DNA of 64,000 bases from Bacillota bacterium (GCA_023398495.1 JAEWSG010000117.1:1-64000), one strand, 5' to 3'; counted from the stretch's first letter, positions 40,985 to 50,258 are shown. The notes: generated by a model from the sequence alone, not told the origin. A program made the numbers and translations.

Positions 40985-43900
40985 TTAATAGCCCTTAAGT
41001 AAAACTACATCTAATTTATGCCTGTTAGAACCCTCAATTTTCAGCTCTTTCTTTACAAAGTTTTGGGACATAAAAAAGTATTTCATAGAAGTCTGAACCT
41101 TGATTGCAACATAGGTATTACATTCCGAAAGTTTGAAAGCTTCATTTTCTGTCATTTTAGCCATTTGTAACTGAATAAGATCCTGAATACGGGTTACTTT
41201 CTGTTCCCTGTTGAACATCATCAAAAGTAATAACCTCAGATATTCTTCATAATTTAAAGAAAGTATGCTGGCTTTAACGTTTTTATACGCATTACTTGAT
41301 GTCTTGCTGCTAAAACTTTCAAGGTATTTGTTTACAGCGTCTCTCCCTTCTTTAGCTGCGTTGTTAATTTTTCCATCTATTTTATTTTTTATGGCTGATA
41401 ACTTTCCATTAATGTTATCCTTTATTAATTGCTTTTTGTTTTCAATTTCTTCTTTTGCTTTCGCTACCGGAAGAGTTATATAATTCTCAATTTCAGCCTT
41501 AATCGAGTCATATTCTCCTTTTGCTAATTTGTATATTTCTTCAATCAGCTCGTCCATCAAATCATTATCAACAGAATTCAATTCCTTCTCAAGACTGCTG
41601 GTGATTTCCTTATAGTTATCCTTAATCGCCTTATCTGCACTATCTATCGCGTTCTCTACCGGAGCAAAAAACTTTTCAACCACATTATCAACTTTAGCTT
41701 TTATTGTGTCATTTAAGTTTTCAATAGCAGCTTCTGCAGCTTTTTGGGCCTCATCTATCCCATAATTGGCAACTTTTTTTGAATATTCCTGTACTCCTTC
41801 GGCTATAGTATTCTGTATCTCAGTCTGAAGTTTTGCAAGTCCTCCTTTAGCACTCAAAAGCCAGGTATCGCTTGTCTTATATATAGGCACTGATTTACCG
41901 CTCATGAGACATTTGACATCTAATACCGATTCGGCCATTGACCAGCTCAACATAATAAGCGTCTGAACGATCGGGACTCCAAACCCCGTCCATCCTGCAA
42001 GAATCTCTGCTGCTATTAATGCTTCCTTTGATTTCTCAGGATCGGTATATAGGTATACAGTGTTTAATACAAACCTGATGAGCAATATTTTAGCCATTAC
42101 ATTATACACATTGAGATTATCATCTGAGTGTCCGCCTAAAATATATTCAACCTCATTTTCAAAGTATAAATAGGGTTTGCGTCCACTTCTAGGCCTTCCT
42201 GTAAGATCAGTCTTGCTTATCTTATTACCGTCTTCCTGTTTTAAATCTTTATTTGTAAGGTAATTATTAAACGTGCCTAAAGCATATTCACCCACATACA
42301 TTTCATCCCTTAACCCTTCAAAACCTTTTTCAAGGACACTTATAAGGTTTGATACCAAGGCAAAACCTTCATCGGGTCTTTCATTATTACTATTATTAAA
42401 ATCCAGGCCATTTACTACATCACCGGCTTCTTTATCTTTGTCTTCTGTTAAATCTATATCAGTTTCACTTTTTAATGCTCCTGAAACAAAATCGTAGTCT
42501 TCACCTAGGAAAGACTTTAATATATCTTCACTGCTTATTTTCCCTTCACCTGAAGGTAGATTCTTAAGCTTTTCTTTATAGTCTTTATGCTCTTTTGGTT
42601 CACTGAGCTCCTTTAACGGATTTTCCGAACCGTCAATCACCTTCTTTGTATCTTTTCGTGGGTCTTCGATTTTTTTGTCGGTGCTAACTTTTTTGTCTGT
42701 TTCAAACTCTTTCGGACTTATTGTTTTATACTTTTTGACATAATTCTTAATCAAGGTATCAATATTTACGATATCTTTTTTGATATATTTAATTATTTTT
42801 TCGGTATCCTCTTTGTTAAATCCACTAAGTTCTTTATAATTGCCATCTATTTTATCAAATTTTATATCCTTCAATTTTTGTAAAAGGTTATTATCTCCAT
42901 CCTCCAGTATATTTTTATTTGAATCGAATTTTGTTTTCAGTGCCAAAATACTGTCTACAGATACCAATTTTTCTACTTTGGCAATTTCAAGCCTCATCTT
43001 TTCTGCAAATTCACTTGTATCACCTTCGAGTTTTTCTTTTACCTTTTTTATATCATTACTTTTAATACTTTCACACTTATTTTTTACATTTTCTGCATAA
43101 TCACTGGCATCTTTATTGTAATCATAAAACTTATCAGCATAATCAAATAGGTCATCCATAAATAATTTTACTGATTTCTCTAAATCTCTCAGGATATCCC
43201 TAGCTGCCTTATAGTTGTCCTCCGCTTCTTCTATTTCATCGTCATAGGCTTTGGTCAGGTTTTTTATTTCCTCTCTGATGCTATCTTTTTCGCCCTCTTC
43301 AGTTGCAGCTTTAAGTTTTGCAGACAGGCTTTCCAGTTCTTTTTTGTAACCGTCTGATTTTATGTAATCTTCTTTTTCTTCCTTTTCTTCAGATACCTTT
43401 TCCTTTAAATATTCACATTCCTTATCCTTAGCTACTTTCTGTGCAACTATTTCACAAATAACCGTAATCTTTTCCTCAATAACTTTTGCATCATAGGTGT
43501 TTACCAGTTCAATCTTTTTTGAAAGTTGTTCAAGCTGCTTCTTGATTTTATCTAGATTACGATCGATATCAAGCTTTGCAGATAATACTTCAGACTGCTT
43601 TTTAAAACTTTTAATAGCGTTAATTTTCTCTAAAAATTCTTCACCTAAAGCAACAGGTGCTCTGTATTTCATATACTCCACTATCTGCGATCTCAAAACT
43701 CCACTTTCAGAAAGGTTATATAGGGGAACTACGCTTACTTCCTCAAGAAGATAATCATACATATCAAGGAAATCTACGTTCTTGTACTCGTTGTTTGAAT
43801 TCAGGAATTTCTTTGCATAGTTCCATGATTGGTCACTTAAGCTTGCTTTTTCTGCCCCAAGTTCAGTCATAAGGTTTCTGTTCAAGTAATACCTCAGTTC

Positions 43901-44140
43901 CTCTTCCAAAACACCAGGGTTATTTTCTGACATAGCCATAAGGCCGAACCATTCTTTTAATATATTATTGTAATTTGCGATCAATGAATTAGCTGCAGCT
44001 TCAGCTGCACTTTGAACCTGTGCTTGTGCTACACGGGCTCTTGCACCATCTACCAATACTCCTGTAAGGATTAACATAACGGAAAGTATAATAGCCATAT
44101 AGACTGTAATTGCTCCGTCATTCTTTTTGAATAAATCCAT
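40985..44140 (-). CDS. Large DUF5702 (TadG-like) coiled-coil surface protein
   Basis: The 1051-residue protein begins NDGAITVYMAIILSVMLILTGVLVDGARARVAQAQVQSAAEAAANSLIANYNNILKEWFGLMAMSEN, the pattern of TadG/DUF5702 proteins that replace the pilin prepeptide with GAITVYMA. Residues about 170-460 and 780-960 are rich in Lys/Glu/Leu heptads and are predicted coiled coil. A shorter globular segment lies between (about 590-760). It is flanked by two TadE-like genes on one transcript with 33- and 65-bp spacing. Confidence 0.78.
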   Translation of the reverse strand: MDLFKKNDGAITVYMAIILSVMLILTGVLVDGARARVAQAQVQSAAEAAANSLIANYNNILKEWFGLMAMSENNPGVLEEELRYYLNRNLMTELGAEKASLSDQSWNYAKKFLNSNNEYKNVDFLDMYDYLLEEVSVVPLYNLSESGVLRSQIVEYMKYRAPVALGEEFLEKINAIKSFKKQSEVLSAKLDIDRNLDKIKKQLEQLSKKIELVNTYDAKVIEEKITVICEIVAQKVAKDKECEYLKEKVSEEKEEKEDYIKSDGYKKELESLSAKLKAATEEGEKDSIREEIKNLTKAYDDEIEEAEDNYKAARDILRDLEKSVKLFMDDLFDYADKFYDYNKDASDYAENVKNKCESIKSNDIKKVKEKLEGDTSEFAEKMRLEIAKVEKLVSVDSILALKTKFDSNKNILEDGDNNLLQKLKDIKFDKIDGNYKELSGFNKEDTEKIIKYIKKDIVNIDTLIKNYVKKYKTISPKEFETDKKVSTDKKIEDPRKDTKKVIDGSENPLKELSEPKEHKDYKEKLKNLPSGEGKISSEDILKSFLGEDYDFVSGALKSETDIDLTEDKDKEAGDVVNGLDFNNSNNERPDEGFALVSNLISVLEKGFEGLRDEMYVGEYALGTFNNYLTNKDLKQEDGNKISKTDLTGRPRSGRKPYLYFENEVEYILGGHSDDNLNVYNVMAKILLIRFVLNTVYLYTDPEKSKEALIAAEILAGWTGFGVPIVQTLIMLSWSMAESVLDVKCLMSGKSVPIYKTSDTWLLSAKGGLAKLQTEIQNTIAEGVQEYSKKVANYGIDEAQKAAEAAIENLNDTIKAKVDNVVEKFFAPVENAIDSADKAIKDNYKEITSSLEKELNSVDNDLMDELIEEIYKLAKGEYDSIKAEIENYITLPVAKAKEEIENKKQLIKDNINGKLSAIKNKIDGKINNAAKEGRDAVNKYLESFSSKTSSNAYKNVKASILSLNYEEYLRLLLLMMFNREQKVTRIQDLIQLQMAKMTENEAFKLSECNTYVAIKVQTSMKYFFMSQNFVKKELKIEGSNRHKLDVVLLKGY

Positions 44141-44173
44141 ACTTACACCTCGGTTTTATTTTGTATTTTTAAC

Positions 44174-44842
44174 CTATTTCAAAAAAGAGGTAACTTTTTT
44201 CCCAATGCCCTCAAGAAAACTCAGCACTTTGTTACGAATTTTTTCAAAATTGTTTCCTGTTGCATCATCCACACGTTCTCCCATATCTATAACAAAATCA
44301 GTAGTCCTTATAAATTCTGCCGGCTCATATATTAATGCTTCAGACTTTGCAGATATACTGACAGTTCTTTCAATACCGAAAATGCTTAGAGCATTGCCTA
44401 AAGGTAAGTCAAAAGATTTTATTACGTTTACCGTAAGCTTTTTATACACTATATAGTTTTTAACTTCTGCATTAACTGTTATACCAGTAACCTTACCGGC
44501 GGAATCCTTGTTTTTTAGAATACTGTACTCCGCAAGCAAATTAGTTATATACGCCTCTATACTATTTTCTTTTGCTGCAATATTTCCGTCATAAAGCCTC
44601 CAGTAGGGGTCATTTTCCTGAAAGTCTTCGAGTTTAACCATGCCTATTTGCATATCGCTTTCAGGATTCTTCCATATAGCTGCTCCCCTTTCTGATGCCC
44701 GGTCTGCAAGAGACTTAACATATGCTTGCTCATAGAGAAAAACAGTAATATAAATCAACCCGACTACAATTAGAAAAATGACAGGAAAAATTAATGATGC
44801 CTCAACAGTCATACTACCCTTGTTATTCTTTAAATTATTCAT
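44174..44842 (-). CDS. TadE-like pseudopilin
   Basis: The 222-residue protein starts NNLKNNKGSMTVEASLIFPVIFLIVVGLIYITVFLYEQAYVKSLADRASERGAAIW, the typical TadE leader (Gly then SMTVE, then membrane helix). The C-terminal domain is beta-rich. It is first in the three-gene pilin-like cluster (44842 down to 39690). Prepilin peptidase processing is expected at Gly-Ser; the peptidase is not in the window. Confidence 0.78.
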   Translation of the reverse strand: MNNLKNNKGSMTVEASLIFPVIFLIVVGLIYITVFLYEQAYVKSLADRASERGAAIWKNPESDMQIGMVKLEDFQENDPYWRLYDGNIAAKENSIEAYITNLLAEYSILKNKDSAGKVTGITVNAEVKNYIVYKKLTVNVIKSFDLPLGNALSIFGIERTVSISAKSEALIYEPAEFIRTTDFVIDMGERVDDATGNNFEKIRNKVLSFLEGIGKKVTSFLK

Positions 44843-45109
44843 TCTATCACAACCTTAAGTAAAAATCGTATCATACATCAGCTGCAATAAGGATAATGCA
44901 ATTCCTATTTGAGGTATACAAAAAACCCTTAATTCTTATGTACTGAATTTGGGATATACATGGCAATAATCAGAAAACTATTATTAGAAATTTAGAACAT
45001 GATACATAATTGATCTGTAAGTACGTATCAGTATATAAAAATTATATCATACTTTTTCCAAAATTTCGATATTTATTGATAATTTTGACCACAAAAAAAC
45101 ATTTATGCA

Positions 45110-45236
45110 TAAACAAAACCGCAAAGCGGCTTTTGTTACCTTGAAAGTCTGTCAGGAAATTATGGCATCTGGATCTTATATCCACTGATACTGCTACATT
45201 ACAAGTATTAATTAACACCATAATTTCTTTAAGATC
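45110..45236 (+). mobile_element. Inverted, end-less copy of the REP/IS200-like element
   Basis: CCGCAAAGCGGCTTTTGTTACC...GAAATTATGGCATC...ATCCACTGATACTGCTACATTA...CACCATAATTTC is the reverse complement of the middle of the 19893-20190 element with about 20 differences. The GGGACA ends are missing. It shows the element has moved or been copied within the genome. Confidence 0.7.
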
Positions 45237-45240
45237 AAAA

Positions 45241-45271
45241 AAATCCCGGGAGCATTTAGTCACCGGGATTT
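45241..45271 (-). terminator. Terminator of yneA
   Basis: AAATCCCGG (45241-45249) pairs with CCGGGATTT (45263-45271); on the minus strand TTTTTTTG follows. About 70 bp after the yneA stop. Confidence 0.8.
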
Positions 45272-45340
45272 GCCATCACTTACTGTATTTATTGTTCAAA
45301 CATATAAATTAAATGCTCATATATACTCCCACAAATATAT

Positions 45341-45625
45341 TTACTCAATTACAACTTTAAGCTCATCACCTGCCATAATACCGCTGTCACTAAGGTTATT
45401 AATTTTTTTAAGCTCATAAATATATTCTCTAATGTCACCTTGTTTATTGTACTTTTTAGCAATGTCCCATAAGGTATCTCCACTCTTTATAGTGATCATT
45501 TCGAATTCACGTTCCTTATACCCATAGGCTTTTGTAAATGAAAATACTGTAAGTATGCTAATTGCCATAACAGTAACAAATATGTAGAATCTTGCTTTAT
45601 TTTTTAGTACATACCTCTTTTTCAT
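45341..45625 (-). CDS. yneA: LysM protein, SOS-induced division inhibitor YneA type
   Basis: The 94-residue protein has a membrane anchor (about residues 12-32, FYIFVTVMAISILTVFSFT) and a C-terminal LysM domain (ITIKSGDTLWDIAKKYNKQGDIREYIYELKKINNLSDSGIMAGDELKVV). In Bacillus subtilis YneA sits divergent to lexA and delays division during the SOS response. The gene order and the LexA boxes are the same here. Start at 45625 (GGGGAGG 7 nt upstream); the 45640 frame lacks an RBS. Confidence 0.85.
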   Translation of the reverse strand: MKKRYVLKNKARFYIFVTVMAISILTVFSFTKAYGYKEREFEMITIKSGDTLWDIAKKYNKQGDIREYIYELKKINNLSDSGIMAGDELKVVIE

Positions 45626-45648
45626 AATATACCTCCCCAATCACTACC

Positions 45649-45662
45649 CGAACTAACGTTCT
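45649..45662. promoter_or_regulatory. LexA box 1 (CGAACTAACGTTCT)
   Basis: Perfect GAAC-N4-GTTC core of the Firmicute SOS box. It lies just downstream of the yneA -10 element (45671-45676 on the minus strand), so LexA binding would block initiation or elongation of yneA. Confidence 0.85.
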
Positions 45663-45670
45663 TTAATTGT

Positions 45671-45699
45671 ATTATATTAGAACATCTGTTCGTTGTCAA
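45671..45699 (-). promoter_or_regulatory. yneA promoter with LexA box 2 inside it
   Basis: TTGACA (45694-45699, minus strand) and TATAAT (45671-45676) are spaced 17 bp, a consensus promoter. LexA box 2 AGAACATCTGTTCG (45679-45692, perfect GAAC-N4-GTTC) lies exactly between them. Confidence 0.85.
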
Positions 45700-45717
45700 T
45701 ACATATTATAAAAATAT

Positions 45718-45757
45718 CGAACATAAGTTTGATTTTTTTATAGTATAGTGTTATAAT
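45718..45757 (+). promoter_or_regulatory. lexA promoter with overlapping LexA box 3
   Basis: TTGATT (45729-45734) and TATAAT (45752-45757) are spaced 17 bp. CGAACATAAGTTTG (45718-45731), a one-mismatch SOS box, overlaps the -35 element, giving autorepression of lexA. Confidence 0.8.
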
Positions 45758-45817
45758 ACAGGTAATTTGATAGAATTTTCTTGGCATCATGCCAAATACT
45801 TATATGGGGTGAATTTA

Positions 45818-46453
45818 ATGCAAAAAAAGAATGATGAAAAACAACAAAAAATTCTTGATTTTTTAAACGAACAAGTCAGATTAAAAGGATATCCTCCTTC
45901 TGTACGTGAAATATGTACCGCTGTTGGTTTCAAATCTACGTCTACTGTACACAGCTATCTCGAAAAACTTAAAAAAGAAGGCTATATTCAAAAGGATGCC
46001 ACAAAGCCAAGAGCTCTTAAAATTGTAAGAAATGATAATGATCAAAAAGAATCAAAAGAAGTTTATTCGAGAAGAGAAATGATTGATGTACCTATTATAG
46101 GAAAGGTTACAGCAGGACAGCCCATTCTTGCAGTAGAAAACATTGAAGATACCTTTCCTCTCCCCCTCGATTTTGTCCAGGGCTCAACTGCTTTTATGCT
46201 TAGAGTACAGGGAGATAGTATGATTGAAGCCGGAATTTTTGACAGGGATTTTATACTTGTGAAACAGCAGTCCACAGCCACAAACGGAGACATCGTAGTT
46301 GCACTTATTGGTGACGAAGCTACAGTAAAAACCTTTTATAGGGAAAATGGCTATGTCAGGCTTCAGCCCGAAAACAGATACCTTGAGCCTATAATTGTGA
46401 GAGAAAACCTTTCTATTTTGGGAAAGGTTATTGGAGTTTTCAGAAAACTTTAG
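45818..46453 (+). CDS. lexA: LexA SOS repressor
   Basis: The 211-residue protein has an N-terminal winged HTH (about residues 5-65, QQKILDFLNEQVRLKGYPPSVREICTAVGFKSTSTVHSYLEKL) and a C-terminal S24 self-cleavage domain. The cleavage site Ala-Gly is in VTAGQPIL (about residue 91), the catalytic Ser in RVQGDSMIEAG (about 128) and the Lys in DEATVKTF (about 166). RecA nucleoprotein filaments trigger autocleavage after DNA damage. ATG 45818 with GGGGTG upstream; a longer frame to 45767 is not supported. Three LexA boxes lie in the divergent promoter region. Confidence 0.96.
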   Translation: MQKKNDEKQQKILDFLNEQVRLKGYPPSVREICTAVGFKSTSTVHSYLEKLKKEGYIQKDATKPRALKIVRNDNDQKESKEVYSRREMIDVPIIGKVTAGQPILAVENIEDTFPLPLDFVQGSTAFMLRVQGDSMIEAGIFDRDFILVKQQSTATNGDIVVALIGDEATVKTFYRENGYVRLQPENRYLEPIIVRENLSILGKVIGVFRKL

Positions 46454-46473
46454 TTCTATTTGACTCCAAGCAA

Positions 46474-46670
46474 GTCGTAAAGCCTGTTAATACGACGAGG
46501 AAAGGGAGAGCATTGTCCTTCGCGAAGCGAGTTTTGCTCGACCCTGGGGAGTATTTACAGGCTCTAGGCTGCGAAACTTAAGTTTCTGGAATATTTTTCT
46601 TCACATTTGTTAAATGCACTCTTTCCTTGAATATATAAATAAGCTACGGATAATATCCGTAGCTTATTTA
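46474..46670 (+). ncRNA. Putative structured RNA, copy 2 (possibly raiA-like; unverified)
   Basis: The outer stem AGCCTGTTAATA (46481-46492)/TATTTACAGGCT (46552-46563) has one mismatch, and an inner stem GGGAGAGCA/TGCTCGACCC encloses GCGAAGCGAGTTTT. The single-stranded strings are shared with 1-186, while the stem bases differ yet still pair (ATGT versus CTGT side). An alternative hairpin GTCGTA/TACGAC (46474-46479/46491-46496) would compete with the outer stem. A 33-nt terminator-like hairpin (46638-46670) ends the region. It starts about 20 bp after the lexA stop. Confidence 0.5.
46638..46670 (+). terminator. Terminator-like hairpin after lexA and the structured RNA
   Basis: AAATAAGCTACGGAT and ATCCGTAGCTTATTT pair over 15 bp with a 3-nt loop; the flank is AT-rich rather than a pure T-run, so it could serve either strand. 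Confidence 0.75.
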
Positions 46671-46764
46671 TATATTCTTATCTTATTTTTATTACTAAAA
46701 CCCGTTAGGCTAATACTACTCTTGTTGGAATATGTAGGTTAACCATAACTTACAATAATATTAA

Positions 46765-47007
46765 TTACTCATTTCTTGGATCATTAAAAATCAAATTAAC
46801 GATCTTCATAGGACTTATAGTTGAAATAGCATGCTTATAAATCAGCTGCTGTCTACCTTCGCTATCCAACACAACAGTAAAATTATCGAAACCTTTTACC
46901 ATTCCCTTTAATTGAAATCCATTTGTAAGATAAACAGTAACAGCAATATGCTCTTTTCTAACCTGGTTTAGAAAAACATCCTGTAAGTTGATATTATTCT
47001 TGTTCAC
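46765..47007 (-). CDS. hfq: RNA chaperone Hfq
   Basis: The 80-residue Sm-like protein shows NLQDVFLNQVRKEHIAVTVYLTNGFQLKGMVKGFDNFTVVLDSEGRQQLIYKHAISTISP, with the Sm1 (VYLTNGFQLKGMVKGFDNF) and Sm2 (YKHAIST) motifs. It forms hexamers that bind small RNAs and mRNAs. GTG start at 47007 with AGGAGG 7 nt upstream; the longer frame to 47031 would add residues foreign to Hfq. It follows miaA in the same direction, as in many bacteria. Confidence 0.95.
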   Translation of the reverse strand: MNKNNINLQDVFLNQVRKEHIAVTVYLTNGFQLKGMVKGFDNFTVVLDSEGRQQLIYKHAISTISPMKIVNLIFNDPRNE

Positions 47008-47106
47008 GGGTAATCCTCCTCTAATAGACATATTTTTCTCTCTTTCTTTTTTATATAAAAGAACTCTTAATTACTAATTTTTATACTTATTGCTTTAACT
47101 TATATT

Positions 47107-48048
47107 CTACAAGATAATTCCAGACGTTGCAATAACATCTTTGATATTTTTTAATATTTCATCTAGGTTGCAAAACTTATCCATATTCATCCATGTAACA
47201 TCTTTCATTCTGTTAAACCATGTAAGTTGTCTTTTTGCATAGTGTCTCGTATCCCTTTTTAACACATAAACTGCTTCATCTAATGTTATCTCCCCTCTTA
47301 AATAAGATAAAATCTCCTTATAACCTAAACCTTGCATCGCAATGGTACTCTTATCGTACCCCATTTCTATAAGTTTTTTAACTTCTTCAACCAACCCCTT
47401 TTCCATCATCAGATCTACTCTTTGGTTTATCCTGTCATACAGCTTCTCTCTGTCCATAGTTAATCCAAAGACTATAAAATTATATTTTGGAGGATTCTTT
47501 TTAGACTCCTCCTGATGCAAGGATATGGGTTTTTGTGTATAAGTATATACCTCAATAGCCCGTATTACCCTTTTAACATTATTCATATGAATCTTATCTG
47601 CTGCTTCGGGATCAATTTCTCTGAGTTTGTTATGAAGATACTCATTACCCTTTTCTGAAGCTTCCTGCTTTAATCTCTCACGAAGCTCCCAGTCACAAAT
47701 AGTATCACCAAACTCAATATTATATATAAGAGAATCAATATATAATCCTGTTCCACCTGAAACGATGGGTATCTTACACTTACTTAATATATTACCAATA
47801 TATTGTATAGCAAGTTGTTGAAATCTTGCAACACTGAACTCTTCGTTAGGAGCCACTTCATCTATAAGATAATGCCTGATTCCCTGTTTTTCTTCTTCAT
47901 CCGGCTTTGCAGTACCTATATCCATATACTTGTATATTTGCATGGAATCTGCAGACACTACTTCACCATTGATATTTTTTGCAAGTTCTACTGATAATTT
48001 AGTTTTTCCTGAAGCCGTCGGCCCCATTATTACAATTACACTATTCAA
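47107..48048 (-). CDS. miaA: tRNA dimethylallyltransferase
   Basis: The 313-residue enzyme adds a dimethylallyl group to A37 of tRNAs reading UNN codons, using dimethylallyl diphosphate. Walker A is IMGPTASGKTKLSVELA, then DSMQIYKYMDIGTAKP and the GTGLYIDSLIYN loop. The miaB gene that performs the next step lies in the same window. TTG 48048 has GGGAGG 6 nt upstream and gives normal family length; the frame to 48165 would add 39 unsupported residues. Confidence 0.95.
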   Translation of the reverse strand: MNSVIVIMGPTASGKTKLSVELAKNINGEVVSADSMQIYKYMDIGTAKPDEEEKQGIRHYLIDEVAPNEEFSVARFQQLAIQYIGNILSKCKIPIVSGGTGLYIDSLIYNIEFGDTICDWELRERLKQEASEKGNEYLHNKLREIDPEAADKIHMNNVKRVIRAIEVYTYTQKPISLHQEESKKNPPKYNFIVFGLTMDREKLYDRINQRVDLMMEKGLVEEVKKLIEMGYDKSTIAMQGLGYKEILSYLRGEITLDEAVYVLKRDTRHYAKRQLTWFNRMKDVTWMNMDKFCNLDEILKNIKDVIATSGIIL

Positions 48049-48161
48049 TTTTATCCTCCCAAAGGAATAATTCAAAACTACTTCCTTATACTCTCCTAAT
48101 CCTGACAAATTGAATATTTGTACAGGGAATACGCCAAAGCTGATATAAATGTCATTTAGAA

Positions 48162-50258
48162 TCACACTATTCTCTTAAACATTTTTTCAAACTCATATTT
48201 TGTTATTTTTATCAACGTAGGCCTTCCGTGTGGGCAGGTGTACGGATTTCCAATACTGTTCAGATCCTTAATTATTTTTTTTATTTCAAGTTCATCAAGC
48301 TTTTTATTAGCCTTAATTGCAGACTTACATGCTACTCTGTATAATGCTTCTTCTACAATTAAAATATTCTCTTTTTTCATATCTGACATAAGAAAATCAA
48401 GTATATCAACGAACGTTTCTCGTACACTTGCATTATCCGTTAAAGAAACTGGTATTGAACGCAGTATAATTGAATTATTTCCGAAATTTTCGAATATAAA
48501 ACCCAGCTTATTCAACTTTTCTTTGTTTTCTTCGATTATTTTCACTTCCTGGTTGGTAAGTTCAATTACGATCGACGAAAGCAAATATTGTGCTAAGTTT
48601 TCGTTTTCCTTGTACTTCTTCTTTAATTCTTCAAACTTTATTCTCTCGTGAGCGGCATGTTGATCAATTAGTATCAAACTTTCACCTTCCTCAAGAAGTA
48701 TATACGTTGAAAAAACCTGCCCGATAATTCTTGCATTAAGAAGCTCATTTACTTCCTTTTTTCTGTATTCAGAATTTACAATGTTACCACTATAATTTGA
48801 AGTACTCTCTATAAAGTCATTATTTAACTCTTCCTTACCTTCTAATACCTTATTATTACTTTCTTTATATAGTATTTTGCCATTTATTTCCTCGGCCGTA
48901 TCTTTTTCCGCTTCTTTAAATTCACTATCTTTCTGTTTTTCACTTAAATCAAACGCAAGTACATCCTTTAATAAAGGTTTGACCTCTTCAACTTTAATAC
49001 CTTCTCTAACTTTATCATCGGTCTTGTAATTGATTACAATACCTGATTCAGTTTTATTATCAGTTTTCTTTTCTTCATCAACGCTCTCTGTTACATCCTT
49101 ACCAAACTTTAACTCTTTTTTATTATCGGATATTGCAAAAGAAACATTAGTATTAAAATCATGGTCTGATTTTAAGTTTTCCTGTACAAAATCCTTTGCT
49201 AAAACTTTATTTTCCTCAAACTTAAAGAAATTTTTTTTGTTTTCGCTCATCTCTACACTTCTAATAAGTGATTTACTTAAGAGTGCATTATTTATAGCAT
49301 GATACACTGCTTTAAATATTGACTGCTCATCTGAAAACCGGATTTCCATCTTGGTGGGATGTACATTAACATCTACAAATAACGGATTAATCTTTATATG
49401 CAACACAACAAATGCAAATTTGTTTTTTAACAGGTAAGTCTTATAGGCCTCATCTATTGCTGAGGATATGGTCTTGTTTTTTATATACCTTCCGTTTATA
49501 TAAATTGATTGATAATTCCTGTTAGACCTTGCAATTTCAGGCTTGCCTGCGTAACCGCAGATTTCAACTTTTTCATCCTTATAGCTTACCTCAATTACTT
49601 CCCTTGCTGTCTCTTTTCCGTACAAACTGAAGATAGTGCTTAAAAGGTCATTATTGCCCGGAGTATGTACAACGGTGTTTCTGTTATTAATGAGCTTCAT
49701 AGATATGTGCTGATTTCCTAATGCTACACGGCTGACTATATCGGAAATATATCCGGCTTCCGTTGCATCCTTCTTAAGAAATTTAAACCTTGCTGGAGTA
49801 TTATAAAACAAGTCTCTTACAACAAAAGTGGTCCCGACAGGACAACCCGTCTGCCTGCTCTCTTTTATTACTCCACCCTGAATCTTAATATATTTTCCAT
49901 ACTGCTTATCATTTACTCTTGTAGTGAGCTCTATTGAAGATACTGACGCTATACTTGCCAGTGCCTCACCTCTGAAACCTAAAGTGTTAATGGTCTCCAA
50001 ATCGTCCGCTCTTCTTATTTTGCTGGTAGAGTGCCTCTCAAAGGCAATTTCAACATCGTCCTCATCAATTCCTTTTCCGTTGTCTACTACCTTTATAAAA
50101 GAGATACCTCCGTTATTTATCTCAACGATAATACTTGAGCTTCCGGCATCAATAGAGTTCTCCACAAGCTCTTTTACAACCGATGCAGGCCTTTCAACAA
50201 CTTCCCCTGCTGCTATTTGATTTGAAGTATTTTCATCTAGTATAACGATTTTGCCCAT
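48162..50258 (-). CDS. mutL: DNA mismatch repair protein MutL
   Basis: The 698-residue GHKL ATPase has N-terminal motifs ILDENTSNQIAAGEVVERPASVVKELVENSIDAG, VDNGKGID and GFRGEALASIASVS (about residues 1-110), then an unusually Lys/Glu/Asp-rich linker of about 170 residues (about 335-500), and a C-terminal dimerisation/endonuclease domain (QHAAHERIKFEELK, the metal-site motif, and ACKSAIKANKKL). It acts with MutS. ATG 50258 is within a weak RBS context. Confidence 0.95.
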   Translation of the reverse strand: MGKIVILDENTSNQIAAGEVVERPASVVKELVENSIDAGSSSIIVEINNGGISFIKVVDNGKGIDEDDVEIAFERHSTSKIRRADDLETINTLGFRGEALASIASVSSIELTTRVNDKQYGKYIKIQGGVIKESRQTGCPVGTTFVVRDLFYNTPARFKFLKKDATEAGYISDIVSRVALGNQHISMKLINNRNTVVHTPGNNDLLSTIFSLYGKETAREVIEVSYKDEKVEICGYAGKPEIARSNRNYQSIYINGRYIKNKTISSAIDEAYKTYLLKNKFAFVVLHIKINPLFVDVNVHPTKMEIRFSDEQSIFKAVYHAINNALLSKSLIRSVEMSENKKNFFKFEENKVLAKDFVQENLKSDHDFNTNVSFAISDNKKELKFGKDVTESVDEEKKTDNKTESGIVINYKTDDKVREGIKVEEVKPLLKDVLAFDLSEKQKDSEFKEAEKDTAEEINGKILYKESNNKVLEGKEELNNDFIESTSNYSGNIVNSEYRKKEVNELLNARIIGQVFSTYILLEEGESLILIDQHAAHERIKFEELKKKYKENENLAQYLLSSIVIELTNQEVKIIEENKEKLNKLGFIFENFGNNSIILRSIPVSLTDNASVRETFVDILDFLMSDMKKENILIVEEALYRVACKSAIKANKKLDELEIKKIIKDLNSIGNPYTCPHGRPTLIKITKYEFEKMFKRIV

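Noticed and set aside
45042..45263. 73-codon ORF (minus strand) near yneA
   Set aside because: It runs through the inverted transposon remnant and a terminator; no start signal.
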